Part shown: positions 42,057 to 51,034 of the stretch, one piece after another
Position numbering within the stretch: the first letter of the stretch is position 1
How the letters are laid out: each line of letters begins with the position of its first letter
Origin: Mycolicibacterium flavescens
Lineage (GTDB): Bacteria; Actinomycetota; Actinomycetes; Mycobacteriales; Mycobacteriaceae
Length of the DNA stretch: 64,000 nucleotides
Direction: 5' to 3'
Assembly: GCF_001722335.1 (NCBI RefSeq)
Contig: NZ_MIHA01000021.1
Coordinates: 1-64,000 of the forward strand
Position numbers and translations under genes: made by a program
Notes under the pieces: generated by a model
Databases searched by the model: none
Seen by the model: only the letters and a program-made list of their open reading frames with translations
Told to the model about the DNA's origin: nothing

Positions 42057-42770
42057 TCAGCGCACCCCGCGGCCCAGCATCGACATCAGCCCGCGGCGCG
42101 GCTGCGGGGTACGCCCCACCATCGCGGCGGCGCGGCGCTCCAGCCACCGCATGGCGGCGGTGATGCACACCGCCAACGCCAGGTAGAACAGCAGCACGAT
42201 GGTCCAGATGGTGGCGGCCTCGGAGATGAACCGGTCGATGAGGACTTCACGCGCCTGATAGGTCATCTCGTGCACGGTGATGATCGTCAGAAGCGAACTG
42301 CCCTTGAGTAGCTGGATGAACAGGTTGTTGAACGGCGGCACCATCTCCACCATCGCCTGCGGCAGGATCACCCGCATCATCCGCTGTCGCGGACTCAGGC
42401 TCAGCGCGATGGCACCTTCGTACTGCGCCCGCGGCACCGACTGCACCGCGCCGCGCACGATCTCCGCTCCGTAGGCGCCGAAGTTCAGCCCCAGCACCGC
42501 GATACCGGCGGCCAACGGCACGATCTGGTAGCCGACGAGGACCGGCAGCACGAAGTAGATCCACATCAGCTGGACGACTTCCGATGTCCCGCGCCAGATC
42601 TCGACGTAAACCCGGGCCAGTGCACGCACCAGCCGCCACCGCGACAGCATCGCCAGCCCGGCCACGAACGACAGCACGGTGGCCAGCAGGATGCCGCCGA
42701 CGGTCGCCTGGACCGTCAGAAGCAGTCCTTCGGAGATGGTCTCGACGAACAGCCCGACATTGTCGAACAT
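42057..42770 (-). CDS. ehuC: ABC transporter permease (EhuC-like)
   Basis: 237 residues, ATG at 42770. WRGTSEVVQLMWIYFVLPVL and the EAA loop AEIVRGAVQSVPRAQYEGAI match PAAT permeases. About five membrane helices and a basic C-terminal tail. It is 9 bp downstream of the binding-protein gene and pairs with the EhuD-like permease. Confidence 0.85.
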   Translation of the reverse strand: MFDNVGLFVETISEGLLLTVQATVGGILLATVLSFVAGLAMLSRWRLVRALARVYVEIWRGTSEVVQLMWIYFVLPVLVGYQIVPLAAGIAVLGLNFGAYGAEIVRGAVQSVPRAQYEGAIALSLSPRQRMMRVILPQAMVEMVPPFNNLFIQLLKGSSLLTIITVHEMTYQAREVLIDRFISEAATIWTIVLLFYLALAVCITAAMRWLERRAAAMVGRTPQPRRGLMSMLGRGVR

Positions 42771-42779
42771 CGGCTCGAC

Positions 42780-43679
42780 CTAGCTGGGCTCCGCCTCGCA
42801 CAGTTGCTGGGTGGTCACGTCTTCGGGCGGCACGTTGTCCTCGGTGAAGCCGAACGGTTCGACAATGCGCAACCAGTCGCCGCTGGTGTGCAGATCCTTG
42901 AGTTTGGCGTTGAACTCCTCGACCAGTTCGTCGTCGCCCTTGCGGAACACGAAGCCGCCGGCCTGGATCTGTTCCTTGCCGTCGACGACGGGCACGAAGC
43001 CCTCGGTCACCTGAAGCGGCACCCCGGGATTGTCGGCGAGCATGCGGCGCAACGAGATATCGGTCAGGGCGCCGGCGTAGGCGCGGCCGTCCAGAAGTGC
43101 CTGCAGCATCTCCGGCTGCCCCTGGTACGGCTGGATGAGGTTGGCCGGGATGCCCAGTGACTGTGCGACGGCTTCCTCGACGGTGCCCGACAGCACGGCC
43201 AGCGGCAGGCCCTTGGCCTTGATGTCGTCGAAGGTGTTGACGTTCTGCGGATTGCCTTGCGGCACGAGCATCGCGGTCGGGGTGACGTAGTCGACGGCCG
43301 AGAACTGGGCGTTGGCACAGCGGTTCGGCAGGATCGCCATCCCGGCGGCCACCATGTCGTACTGGCCGGCGTTCAGTGCGGGGATGAGCTGGCTGAACTC
43401 GACCTGGGTGGCGTCGACGTTGTCGATGCCCATCGCGGCGAACACGGCCTTGGCGACCTCGGGCGCCTCGCCGGTGACCTCGCCGTTCTCGGTGTACCCG
43501 TAGGGCACCTCACCGGCGATTCCGATTTTCACGGTGCCGGCGTCGCGTAACCGTTGCAGCGTGCCGCCTTCGCCCGCCTCCGGCACTTGCGAACATCCCG
43601 CGAGTGTCGCCGCCCCGAGGGCGAGCGCCGCGGTCGTCGCACCGAACCTGATGAGTTTCCGTCGTATCCAGCTGGCCAT
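42780..43679 (-). CDS. ehuB: Ectoine-type ABC transporter substrate-binding lipoprotein (EhuB-like)
   Basis: 299 residues. ATG at 43679 follows AAGGGA. Signal peptide with lipobox LAGCSQ. The mature SBP_bac_3 fold shows GTVKIGIAGEVPYGYTENGE, FSQLIPALNAGQYDMVAAGM and RAYAGALTDISLR, which resemble EhuB-type binding proteins. It captures the ligand outside the membrane and hands it to EhuC/EhuD. It is the first gene of the operon; a gap of about 165 bp to the divergent ClC gene carries the promoters. Confidence 0.82.
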   Translation of the reverse strand: MASWIRRKLIRFGATTAALALGAATLAGCSQVPEAGEGGTLQRLRDAGTVKIGIAGEVPYGYTENGEVTGEAPEVAKAVFAAMGIDNVDATQVEFSQLIPALNAGQYDMVAAGMAILPNRCANAQFSAVDYVTPTAMLVPQGNPQNVNTFDDIKAKGLPLAVLSGTVEEAVAQSLGIPANLIQPYQGQPEMLQALLDGRAYAGALTDISLRRMLADNPGVPLQVTEGFVPVVDGKEQIQAGGFVFRKGDDELVEEFNAKLKDLHTSGDWLRIVEPFGFTEDNVPPEDVTTQQLCEAEPS

Positions 43680-43843
43680 GACCAATCCCTTTTCGTATCC
43701 ACGTGTTCGCACAGATGACAGCGTCGGTGTACTGAACGTATGTGTAATGCGCGATCGGGTCAAAGGTCCGGCAGCAACTGGCACGTCGCGGACGCCGTTT
43801 TGTGACAGGGTGATACGCGCCAGTCGAGAGGGAACCGTCAACA

Positions 43844-45154
43844 GTGAGGCCGCAGCCGCCGTCCGAGCCCATGCAGGGCGCGGTGCTGGTCTGCGTGACC
43901 GCGATGGCCGCCGGCGTCGTCATCGGTTTCGTCGGCGGCGCGTTCCGCTGGTGCCTGCAGAAGGCGGAGGTGCTGCGGATCGACTTCGTCGACTGGACTC
44001 ACCGTCTGGCGGGCCCGGGTTGGCTGCTTCCCATCGCCGCGGCCGCTGCAGGCGCGACGCTCGCCGCGCTGGTCGTGCGCTGGATGCCGCTCGCGGCGGG
44101 CAGCGGTATCCAGCATGTGGAGGCGGTGTTCAAGGGTCACGCGCGTTCACCGCAATTTCGGTTGTTGCCCGCCAAGTTCGTCGGGGGAGTACTGGCGATC
44201 GGCTCCGGGTTGGTGCTGGGCCGCGAGGGGCCGACCGTGCACATGGGCGCGGCGATCGGCGCGGAGGCCGCGCGCCGGGCCCGCGTCCCGGACTCCGATG
44301 CGAGGATGCTCCAGTCGGCGCTCGGCGGTGCCGGGCTCGCGGTCGCGTTCAACGCGCCGATCGGCGGCGCCCTGTTCACGCTGGAGGAGGTCGCCAAGTC
44401 ATTCCGGCTGTTGACCGTGCTGGCGACGATCCTGGCGACCGCCACCGCTGTCGGGTGCTCGCGGCTCGTCATCGGTGACCAACCGGACTTCGATGTCGCG
44501 GCCCTCGAGTCGCCCTCGCTGTCCTGGCTTCCGTTGTTCATCGTGTTCGGTCTGCTGACCGGCGTGCTCGGGGTGCTCTACAACCGCGTCGTCCTCGGGT
44601 TCCTGGACCGCGTCGGCGCAGTGCGCCGCGTGCCGACCATCGTGAAGGCCGCCGTGATCGGCGCGATCATCGGGTTCGTGGCCTTCGTCGACCCGCTCGC
44701 CGTGGGTGGCGGTGACACCCTGACCCAGATGCTGCTCGGCGGGGACAGCCTGGTGCTTCCGGTGGTGGCGGGGTTGCTTGTGCTGCGGTTCTTCGCCGGG
44801 CCGCTGTCGTATGCCGCCGCGGTGCCGGGCGGCCTGTTCGCGCCGCTGCTGGCGCTGGGCACGCTGTGGGGGGTGTTGTTCGTCGGCGGGTTCGACGCGG
44901 TGTGGCCGGGCAGCGCATCGTCTCTGGCGCTGCCGATGGCGATCGTAGGGATGGCGGCGTTCTTCGCGGCGACGGTCCGCGCGCCGCTCACCGCGCTGGT
45001 GTTGGTGATCGAGATGACCGCGACGACGACGGTGGCCGTGCCGATGCTCGGCGGTGTCGCCGCCGCGGTCCTGGTCGCCGAACTGCTGAGGGCCCCGCCG
45101 ATCTACGACAGCCTGCGCGAACGCATGGCCACCGACCGCGACGGTGCGGCGTGA
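43844..45154 (+). CDS. ClC-family chloride/proton antiporter
   Basis: 436 residues with about ten or more membrane segments. The selectivity motifs are GSGIQ in AAGSGIQHVEAVFKG, GREGP in LVLGREGPTVHMGAA (gating Glu present), and GGLFAP in AVPGGLFAPLLALG. A second Glu in GALFTLEEVAKS sits where the proton-path Glu of bacterial exchangers is found, so antiport rather than channel activity is expected. GTG start at 43844. Divergent from ehuB. Confidence 0.92.
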   Translation: MRPQPPSEPMQGAVLVCVTAMAAGVVIGFVGGAFRWCLQKAEVLRIDFVDWTHRLAGPGWLLPIAAAAAGATLAALVVRWMPLAAGSGIQHVEAVFKGHARSPQFRLLPAKFVGGVLAIGSGLVLGREGPTVHMGAAIGAEAARRARVPDSDARMLQSALGGAGLAVAFNAPIGGALFTLEEVAKSFRLLTVLATILATATAVGCSRLVIGDQPDFDVAALESPSLSWLPLFIVFGLLTGVLGVLYNRVVLGFLDRVGAVRRVPTIVKAAVIGAIIGFVAFVDPLAVGGGDTLTQMLLGGDSLVLPVVAGLLVLRFFAGPLSYAAAVPGGLFAPLLALGTLWGVLFVGGFDAVWPGSASSLALPMAIVGMAAFFAATVRAPLTALVLVIEMTATTTVAVPMLGGVAAAVLVAELLRAPPIYDSLRERMATDRDGAA

Positions 45155-45161
45155 GCGCGTG

Positions 45162-45656
45162 TCACCGTGCCGACAGGAGCTTTTCGAGCTTGTCCAGCGA
45201 GGCCTTGTAACCCCACTTCATGCCGAACGCGGCCATCTTCGCCTTCGCGCCGATGTTGGTGATCGTGATCTGCAACTGCACGACGGTCTTGCCGTCGCGC
45301 TCGGTCAGCGTGATGTCGTTGACATGCTCGATCGTCGAACCGTCCTCCTCGCCCTCGGTCCACGATCGGGCGTCGTAGGTCAACCGCACACCGTTCTCGA
45401 TGTGGGTGAACGTGCCGGCCATCGGCCAGCGGGTGCCCTGGTACTTGCCCATCTCCTGGCCGGCCTCCATGACGAGGTAGATCCGGCCGCCGACCGTGAG
45501 GTCGACCTCGCATTCGGGGATGAACGTCTTTTCCGGACCCCACCACTGGCGCAACATCTCCGGGTCTGTCCACGCCTGCCACACCGTCGCAATCGGGGCG
45601 GGGTACGCGCGTTCGAAGTTCAGGGTCTTGGTCTTCTTGAACAGCTGCAAGATCAT
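45162..45656 (-). CDS. SRPBCC-domain protein (AHSA1-like)
   Basis: 164 residues. ATG at 45656 follows GAGGACACC. LNFERAYPAPIATVWQAWTD and LRQWWGPEKTFIPECEVDL are the classic start of AHSA1/START-like ligand-binding proteins, ending with a long C-terminal helix (WGYKASLDKLEKLL). Such genes are typically paired with an ArsR regulator, as here. Substrate unknown; a small hydrophobic ligand is expected. Confidence 0.9.
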   Translation of the reverse strand: MILQLFKKTKTLNFERAYPAPIATVWQAWTDPEMLRQWWGPEKTFIPECEVDLTVGGRIYLVMEAGQEMGKYQGTRWPMAGTFTHIENGVRLTYDARSWTEGEEDGSTIEHVNDITLTERDGKTVVQLQITITNIGAKAKMAAFGMKWGYKASLDKLEKLLSAR

Positions 45657-45708
45657 GGTGTCCTCGGTTTCGGTTGTGGACGTGTGATTGCGTTGTGCGA
45701 CAGAGCGT

Positions 45709-46032
45709 TCAGGGTTTGTCACGCTCGGTCATCGACTCCAGGAAGTCGCCGAGCGAGTCGAGCCGCGACTCCCACAGCTGGGCGAACGACTCGGCCCATC
45801 GACCGATCTCCTCGAACGGCGCCGCCTCGAGACGGTAGATCCGCTGCCTGGCCAAGGCCTCACCGGTGACGATGCCCGAATCACCCAACACGCGAAGGTG
45901 TTTGCTGACCTGTGGCTGGCGGATCTCGAGTCTCTCGGCGATCTCACCCACGGAAAGCGGTCCTGCGCGCAGCAATTCGACGATCTTGAGACGACTTGGC
46001 TCGGCCAGCGCGCCGAAGGTCGTCGACTGCAT
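45709..46032 (-). CDS. ArsR/SmtB-family repressor
   Basis: 107 residues. Winged helix-turn-helix: ALAEPSRLKIVELLRAGPLS, VGEIAERLEIRQPQVSKHLR and a wing with RQRIYRLE. Metal-site Cys residues are absent, so it probably senses an organic ligand or acts as a simple autorepressor. It is the first gene of an operon with the SRPBCC protein. A strong inverted repeat lies just upstream. Confidence 0.92.
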   Translation of the reverse strand: MQSTTFGALAEPSRLKIVELLRAGPLSVGEIAERLEIRQPQVSKHLRVLGDSGIVTGEALARQRIYRLEAAPFEEIGRWAESFAQLWESRLDSLGDFLESMTERDKP

Positions 46033-46050
46033 GACACGAAGCTAACCGCC

Positions 46051-46080
46051 ACGACATATTCCTGTCAAGGAATACGTCGT
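46051..46080 (-). promoter_or_regulatory. ArsR operator, inverted repeat
   Basis: ACGACATATTCCT at 46051-46063 and AGGAATACGTCGT at 46068-46080 are inverted repeats with one mismatch in 13, spaced by GTCA. They start 18 bp upstream of the ArsR start codon, where an autorepressor would block RNA polymerase. Confidence 0.7.
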
Positions 46081-46087
46081 GCAGTGC

Positions 46088-46750
46088 TCAGTCGTTGGAT
46101 CGCGACCTGCCCAGACGCCACTTGGTCTTCTTCGGCGTCTGGTATGCGTCGTGCTTCCAGGCGTCCCACATCACTTCGTTCTCCGCCTGCACCGGGCTGT
46201 TCGTCACGTTCCATCCCAGGCGTTCGGCTTCGCCTGTGCACCAACGGATCAGCGAACCGTCGGCGCCGATCTCCTCGGCCAGCGCGACCCGCTCCTCGGT
46301 GCCGAGGCCGTCGCTGAACGCCTGCATCGCGTTCTTGAGGCGCCAGTAGGGGACCGCGCCGTCGAACTGGCGGCACAGCTCGAGCAGCTCCCGGCGGGCG
46401 CGATCGAGGAAAGCCGCCCCCTCCCCGTCTGCTTGTGCCTCGATCTCCGCGGTGACGCGGGGCTGGGGGACGTCGTCGGCGGCGACCTCCGGTTCACGGC
46501 GCGAAGCGCGCAGCTCCTCGAGCTCGGCCACCGCGGACAACGCGGTCTCCCGCCACCACGCGACGTGATATTCGAGCAGCATGGCCTCGCAGTCGGGGCA
46601 TACCCTGTCCGGTGAGCGGCCGGAATCGAGGCGCGTCGGGCGCTGCAGCGCCCGCCCGCACAGCGCGTGATCGTCGCGCCGGTTCAGGTAGTCCCCGTGG
46701 TGCACCACCGAAGCGGAAGCTTCCTGCAGGTAGCTGTGGGGCGGTTCCAC
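46088..46750 (-). CDS. Conserved hypothetical protein, possible zinc motif
   Basis: 220 residues from GTG at 46750. N-terminal part holds YLNRRDDHALCGRAL and RVCPDCEAMLL, so Cys and His residues could bind zinc. The centre is a charged helix (AELEELRASRREPE), and the C-terminus contains RWCTGEAERLGWNVTNSP and a basic tail ending KKTKWRLGRSRSND. No enzymatic motif seen. Family not recognised. The gene stops 8 bp from the ArsR operator. Confidence 0.65.
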   Translation of the reverse strand: MEPPHSYLQEASASVVHHGDYLNRRDDHALCGRALQRPTRLDSGRSPDRVCPDCEAMLLEYHVAWWRETALSAVAELEELRASRREPEVAADDVPQPRVTAEIEAQADGEGAAFLDRARRELLELCRQFDGAVPYWRLKNAMQAFSDGLGTEERVALAEEIGADGSLIRWCTGEAERLGWNVTNSPVQAENEVMWDAWKHDAYQTPKKTKWRLGRSRSND

Positions 46751-46900
46751 ACCAGCAAAAGTAGTCCAACCGCTTTGACTGAGCTGTCAGTTTTTGCAAA
46801 CGGCCGGAGTCTCAAGTTATTTCGCCGCCCCGCAACGGGGCCGGATCGGCGACGGGCCCCGCGGGGTTTGTCCCCGTCGGGGTAGGGGTAGGAGCACGGC

Positions 46901-47697
46901 ATGAACAGGCATGCCATCGTCGCCATCGCCGCCCTCGCAACACCGGCCGTCGTCCTGAGCGGATGCGCCAACGAGTCGTCGGACACCGAAGCGACCACCA
47001 CGACAAGCGCCGAGTCCGGCGCGCAAGCGCTGACCACCGAGCTCAAGACCGCCGACGGCACCTCCGTCGCCAATGCGACCATCGACTTCACCGACGGCTA
47101 TGCGACCGTGACCGTCGAGACCACGGGGCCCGGCGCCCTGTCTCCGGGCTTCCACGGTCTGCACCTGCACACGTTCGGCCGGTGTGAGCCGAACTCGACC
47201 GCTCCCGATGGCGGACCCGCCGGCGACTTCAACTCGGCGGGCGGGCATCTGCAGGCCCCCGGGCAGACCGGTATGCCCGCCAGCGGAGACCTTCCCCGCT
47301 GCTGGTGCGCTCCGACGGTGCCGGCCGGCTCGTCGCGACCAGCGACGCGTTCACCGAGGACCAACTCACCGGCCCGGACGGATCGTCGATCATCCTGCAC
47401 GAGGGCGCCGACCTGCCCGGCGCCACCAAGGGGGCCGACGTCAAGCTGGCCTGCGGTGTGATCAGCCCCGCCAGTGCGACTGCCTCGGTTTCGACCGTCA
47501 CCTCCACATCGGTGGTCACGACGACCGCCGTCGCGCCCCCGCCGCCCGCCACCGTGACCGAAACACCGCCGCCGACATCGCCGTCGCCGACGACAACGAC
47601 GGTCAGCCCGCCGACCGAGACCAGCACCGTCACCGAGACGACGGTGACCACCACTGCGGTGCCGAGCCCGACTTCGGAGAACCCGCCTACGCCGTGA
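46901..47697 (+). pseudogene. sodC: Cu-type superoxide dismutase (SodC) lipoprotein, single frameshift
   Basis: The first frame has a lipoprotein signal (VVLSGCAN), then [14 protein letters not shown] and [12 protein letters not shown], and loses homology after ASGDLP. A missing C in the C-run at 47294-47297 would restore [20 protein letters not shown], then IILHEGAD and LACGVI. Copper ligands (HLH, GGH, LHEG) are present. The two His of the zinc loop seen in related sequences are Gln and Met in [12 protein letters not shown], like a copper-only form. A Thr/Pro/Ser-rich tail of about 75 residues follows the domain. It is broken as read; sequencing error is possible. Confidence 0.8.
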
Positions 47698-48821
47698 CGG
47701 CTCAGGTCACCGGCTCGAAGGTGAAGTGCCGCCACTCCAGCTCGTAGTTCTGCAGGCCGTGGCGTTCGAGGCCGTCCTCGAGTAGCAGCCGGTTCCTGCG
47801 CTGCTCGCCCTGGACCCGGGGATCGAGGGAGACCGTCCCGCTGTGCGTACGACACCGACCCCGACAACGCTGAGTGCGAGTCGTCTCGGCATTTCGGTAT
47901 TCAACCCGCAGCGCACAGGAGCACCGCAATACGGGCGCATCCCCGCCGACATTCTGCGTTCATTTACCGATCGGCCGCGGCGTGACAAATATGTCAAAAC
48001 CCGGGCCTCGGTCCGATTTATGCGCACGTCGGAATATGGCCGTCGCAATGGCGTATAGGGCGCTCGGCCAAGTTTGCTCAGCGGTTCCGACTTCAGGCTC
48101 CGGATCTGTCCCAGCAACCGCCGTCAAGTCGGAATTCCCCCGGTGCAAGTCCAGAGGCGATACCCCTGGCGAGTCGGTCTCAAACCCACCTCAGGGGAAC
48201 TTGTTCGCCACATCGGAAGCCGGCCGGGTGCGCATTTCGGCGGACACCGAATCACGCACGCAGCGATGACCGGGCCGCCGGAGCGCTTCTCTGGGCGAAG
48301 CGCTCGGAACCGCCGCGCCGACGACGTGCGAGCGGCCGTGTCCCGGTACGTCGACAGGGCCGATCCCACGCTCTACCAGCGAATTCCGGGTGGCCCCTCG
48401 CTGGGGCGGGATCGCGGCGTTATCGCACCGCAATGGGCTCGTGACCAGACGACCTCCGTCGTCCGTCACTTTCAGCGAACCCGCCCGAGGGAATGGAGGT
48501 AGGAAATTCAGCACGGTCGAAGTTTGGGCTGAAATGGTCATACAACGGCGCGTATGTATCTGTCTCAGCAAAGCCGGATGGTTTGCGTTCCCGGAGGCCG
48601 AGTCCCGATTGTCTGATGCGTCCGGAAGCCGATCTTGTGCCGGCGTTGTCACCCATTCTGCACCGCGCCGGCCGTCTCAGCTAACTTCGCCGCGCGGCGT
48701 TGCCGAAAGCGGGCGTCTTACGCGCTAGACAATTTGCGATGCATCAGTGGCAATGCATTTCTTCCTTTGCCTTGGCGTGGTAATTTCTTTGCTGTCTCAA
48801 CAGCCCTATGAGGGGGATCAC
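47698..48821. other. 1.1-kb intergenic region, no convincing gene
   Basis: Several open frames exist on both strands but none shows a conserved motif, normal composition or a good ribosome site. At 48121-48180 there is a block with possible structure: GGAATTCCCCCGGTGCAAGT, then a hairpin CCAGAGG/CCCCTGG. The phrase GGTGCAAGTCC recalls cobalamin-riboswitch cores, but the CCGCCACTGT partner is missing. The right end supplies the leader of the repeat protein at 48822. Confidence 0.4.
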
Positions 48822-50888
48822 ATGAAACTCGCAATTCGTCCATATGTGACCACCGGTGTAGCGATCGTTGGAGCCAGCGTGATCACGGTGGCTCCGGTGA
48901 ACGTGGTCCCTACCGCGTCGCCCCAACAGAATGTCGCGCCGAGATCGGTCAGTAACCAACCGCTGGAGCTCACCAGCCTCAGCAGTGCGCTCAACTACTA
49001 CGCCGGCCAACTCGGCCAGCTCACTCAGTTCGCGATCGGCGGCGCCGGTGATCTGACCCGGTTCGCGATCGGGGGTACCGGCGATCTCGTGCAGTTCGGC
49101 ATCGGTAGCGCCGGCGACCTGACGGAGTTCGGCCTCGGCGCCGTCGGTGACGCGGTCCAGGGTGCCCTCGGCAACTTCACCGGCAACGTGAACCGCACGG
49201 CCGCATCGGCCAGCCTGGTTGGCCCGCAGGCGGTGAGTGCGGGTGATGCCGGTGATCTGATTCAGTTCCTGTTGGGTGAGTTGGGTCAGGCGGTGCAGTT
49301 CGGTATCGGTGGTGCCGGTCAGTTCACCCAGTTCTTGTTGGGTGGTCTGGGTGATCTGACGGAGTTCGGGATCGGTGAGCTCGGTAACGGTGCGGAGTTC
49401 CTGCTCGGTGAGACCGGTCAGCTGGTGCAGGCGCTGCTCAATCTGATTGTCGGGTTCCTTCCGGCGGCTCCGGAGCCTGAGGCGCCGGAACTGTTGGCGG
49501 CCAGCTTGGTTGGCCCGCAGGCGGTCAGTGCGGGTGATGCCGGTGACCTGGTTCAGTTCCTGTTGGGTGAGTTGGGTCAGGCGGTGCAGTTCGGTATCGG
49601 TGGTGCCGGTCAGTTCACCCAGTTCTTGTTGGGTGGTTTGGGTGATCTGACGGAGTTCGGGATCGGTGAGCTCGGTAACGGCGCGGAGTTCCTGCTCGGT
49701 GAGACCGGTCAGCTGGTGCAGGCGCTGCTCAATCTGATTGTCGGGTTCCTTCCGGCGGCTCCGGAGCCTGAGGCGCCGGAACTGTTGGCGGCCAGCTTGG
49801 TTGGCCCGCAGGCGGTCAGTGCGGGTGATGCCGGTGACCTGGTTCAGTTCCTGTTGGGTGAGTTGGGTCAGGCGGTGCAGTTCGGCATCGATGGTGCCGG
49901 CCAGTTCACCGAGTTCGTCGTGGGCGGGCTCGGCGATCTGACGCAGTTCGGGCTCGGTGAGCTCGGTAACGGCGCGGAGTTCCTGCTCGGTGAGACCGGT
50001 CAACTGGTGCAGGCGCTGCTCAACGTGATCGTCGGGTTCCTCCCGGCGGTTTCACCGCCCGAAGAGGTGGAACCGTTGGCCGCCAGGGCGATAACCGCGC
50101 AGGCCGAACCCGGTGACGCCATCCAGTTCGCGCTCGGCTCGCTCGGCGAGATCGGGGAGTGGGCCATCGGCGGCACCGGCGACCTGGTGCAGTTCGGTAT
50201 CGACGGTACGGGGCGCCTGGTGCAGTTCGGTATCGGCGGCACCGGTGATCTGGTCCAGTTCGGCTTGAAGGGCGTCGGCGACGCGACCGAAGCCGTGCTC
50301 GGCGCGATCGGCAAGGCCATCCAGAACGCGCTCACCCCGCCGGGAGCCGGCGCAGTCGGCACCCTGGATGTGTCGGTCGACGAGGCCTCGGAGATCCCGA
50401 ACTCGGTGCGCACCTCGCTCGCGGCGGGTGGGGCCGAGGCGCAGCCCGCCGCCGGTGCCAGGTCGGCCGCTGTCACCAACACGGCTGTCACCAACAGGGC
50501 AGTCACCAACACGGCAGCCGGCGACAGCGCGGCGGGCACCGGAACGTCGAACACCGGCGGAACGGGCGTTGACAACGCGGCCGACGATTCGGGGGATACC
50601 GGCGACACCAAGCCGGCCAAGAAGCCGACCAACAAGAAGAAGGTCAACGACAAGAAGGTCACCACCGACACGTCTGCCTCCGACGACACCGACAGCGACG
50701 ACTCCTCGAGTTCGTCGACCGGCGGCTCGTCGACCGGTGGTTCGTCGACCGGCGGTTCCGCGGGCGGCAGCTCGGCGGGCGGTGGCTCTGACTCCGGCGG
50801 CGGCTCCGGCTCCGGCGGCGGCTCCGGATCCGGCGGAGGTTCCGGGTCCGGCGGTGGCTCCGACTCCGGCGGCGGTGACTCGGAGTAA
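48822..50888 (+). CDS. Secreted Gly-rich 11-mer repeat protein
   Basis: 688 residues. ATG at 48822 has AGGGGG six bases upstream. N-terminal MKLAIRPYVTTGVAIVGASV is a signal/anchor like that of the protein at 37179. From about residue 60 an 11-residue unit repeats, for example GDLVQFGIGGA and GDLTEFGLGAV, suggesting an elongated beta or helical solenoid. Three larger blocks of 97 residues are almost identical. The C-terminus is a Lys/Thr/Asp segment followed by Ser-Gly repeats (SGGGSGSGGG). Function unknown; cell-wall or surface location is likely. A strong terminator follows. Confidence 0.78.
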   Translation: MKLAIRPYVTTGVAIVGASVITVAPVNVVPTASPQQNVAPRSVSNQPLELTSLSSALNYYAGQLGQLTQFAIGGAGDLTRFAIGGTGDLVQFGIGSAGDLTEFGLGAVGDAVQGALGNFTGNVNRTAASASLVGPQAVSAGDAGDLIQFLLGELGQAVQFGIGGAGQFTQFLLGGLGDLTEFGIGELGNGAEFLLGETGQLVQALLNLIVGFLPAAPEPEAPELLAASLVGPQAVSAGDAGDLVQFLLGELGQAVQFGIGGAGQFTQFLLGGLGDLTEFGIGELGNGAEFLLGETGQLVQALLNLIVGFLPAAPEPEAPELLAASLVGPQAVSAGDAGDLVQFLLGELGQAVQFGIDGAGQFTEFVVGGLGDLTQFGLGELGNGAEFLLGETGQLVQALLNVIVGFLPAVSPPEEVEPLAARAITAQAEPGDAIQFALGSLGEIGEWAIGGTGDLVQFGIDGTGRLVQFGIGGTGDLVQFGLKGVGDATEAVLGAIGKAIQNALTPPGAGAVGTLDVSVDEASEIPNSVRTSLAAGGAEAQPAAGARSAAVTNTAVTNRAVTNTAAGDSAAGTGTSNTGGTGVDNAADDSGDTGDTKPAKKPTNKKKVNDKKVTTDTSASDDTDSDDSSSSSTGGSSTGGSSTGGSAGGSSAGGGSDSGGGSGSGGGSGSGGGSGSGGGSDSGGGDSE
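49212..50050 (+). repeat. Three tandem 291-bp in-frame repeats
   Basis: Copies begin at 49212, 49503 and 49794 with AGC(C/T)TGGTTGGCCCGCAGG. The period is exactly 291 bp (97 codons). Copies 1 and 2 differ at only a few positions; copy 3 diverges after its first third. This indicates recent duplication or gene conversion, and copy number may vary between strains. Confidence 0.95.
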
Positions 50889-50903
50889 CTGATCGCATAC
50901 CGC

Positions 50904-50940
50904 GAATCGGCCCCTTCCACTCGTTGGAAGGGGCCGATTC
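50904..50940 (+). terminator. Perfect 16-bp hairpin terminator
   Basis: GAATCGGCCCCTTCCA and TGGAAGGGGCCGATTC form a perfect 16-bp stem with loop CTCGT, 15 bp after the repeat-protein stop. It has a short T content only; its symmetry would act on both strands. Confidence 0.88.
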
Positions 50941-51034
50941 TGCGTCGGCGTCAGAACGGGTACATTCGTGAATGGCCGTTCACATCCGAGGGGCCGGAGA
51001 CCACCGACATCCCGCTCCACCGGAGGTGAGCCAG

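Noticed and set aside
48121..48180. Cobalamin riboswitch
   Set aside because: Only one core-like phrase is present; the conserved B12-box partner and pairing are missing.
49212..50050. CRISPR array
   Set aside because: Repeats are 291 bp, contiguous and in frame with a protein; there are no short repeats with unique spacers.
50052..51020. Leftward ORFs antisense to the repeat protein
   Set aside because: They follow the repeat periodicity and have no ribosome site or conserved domain.
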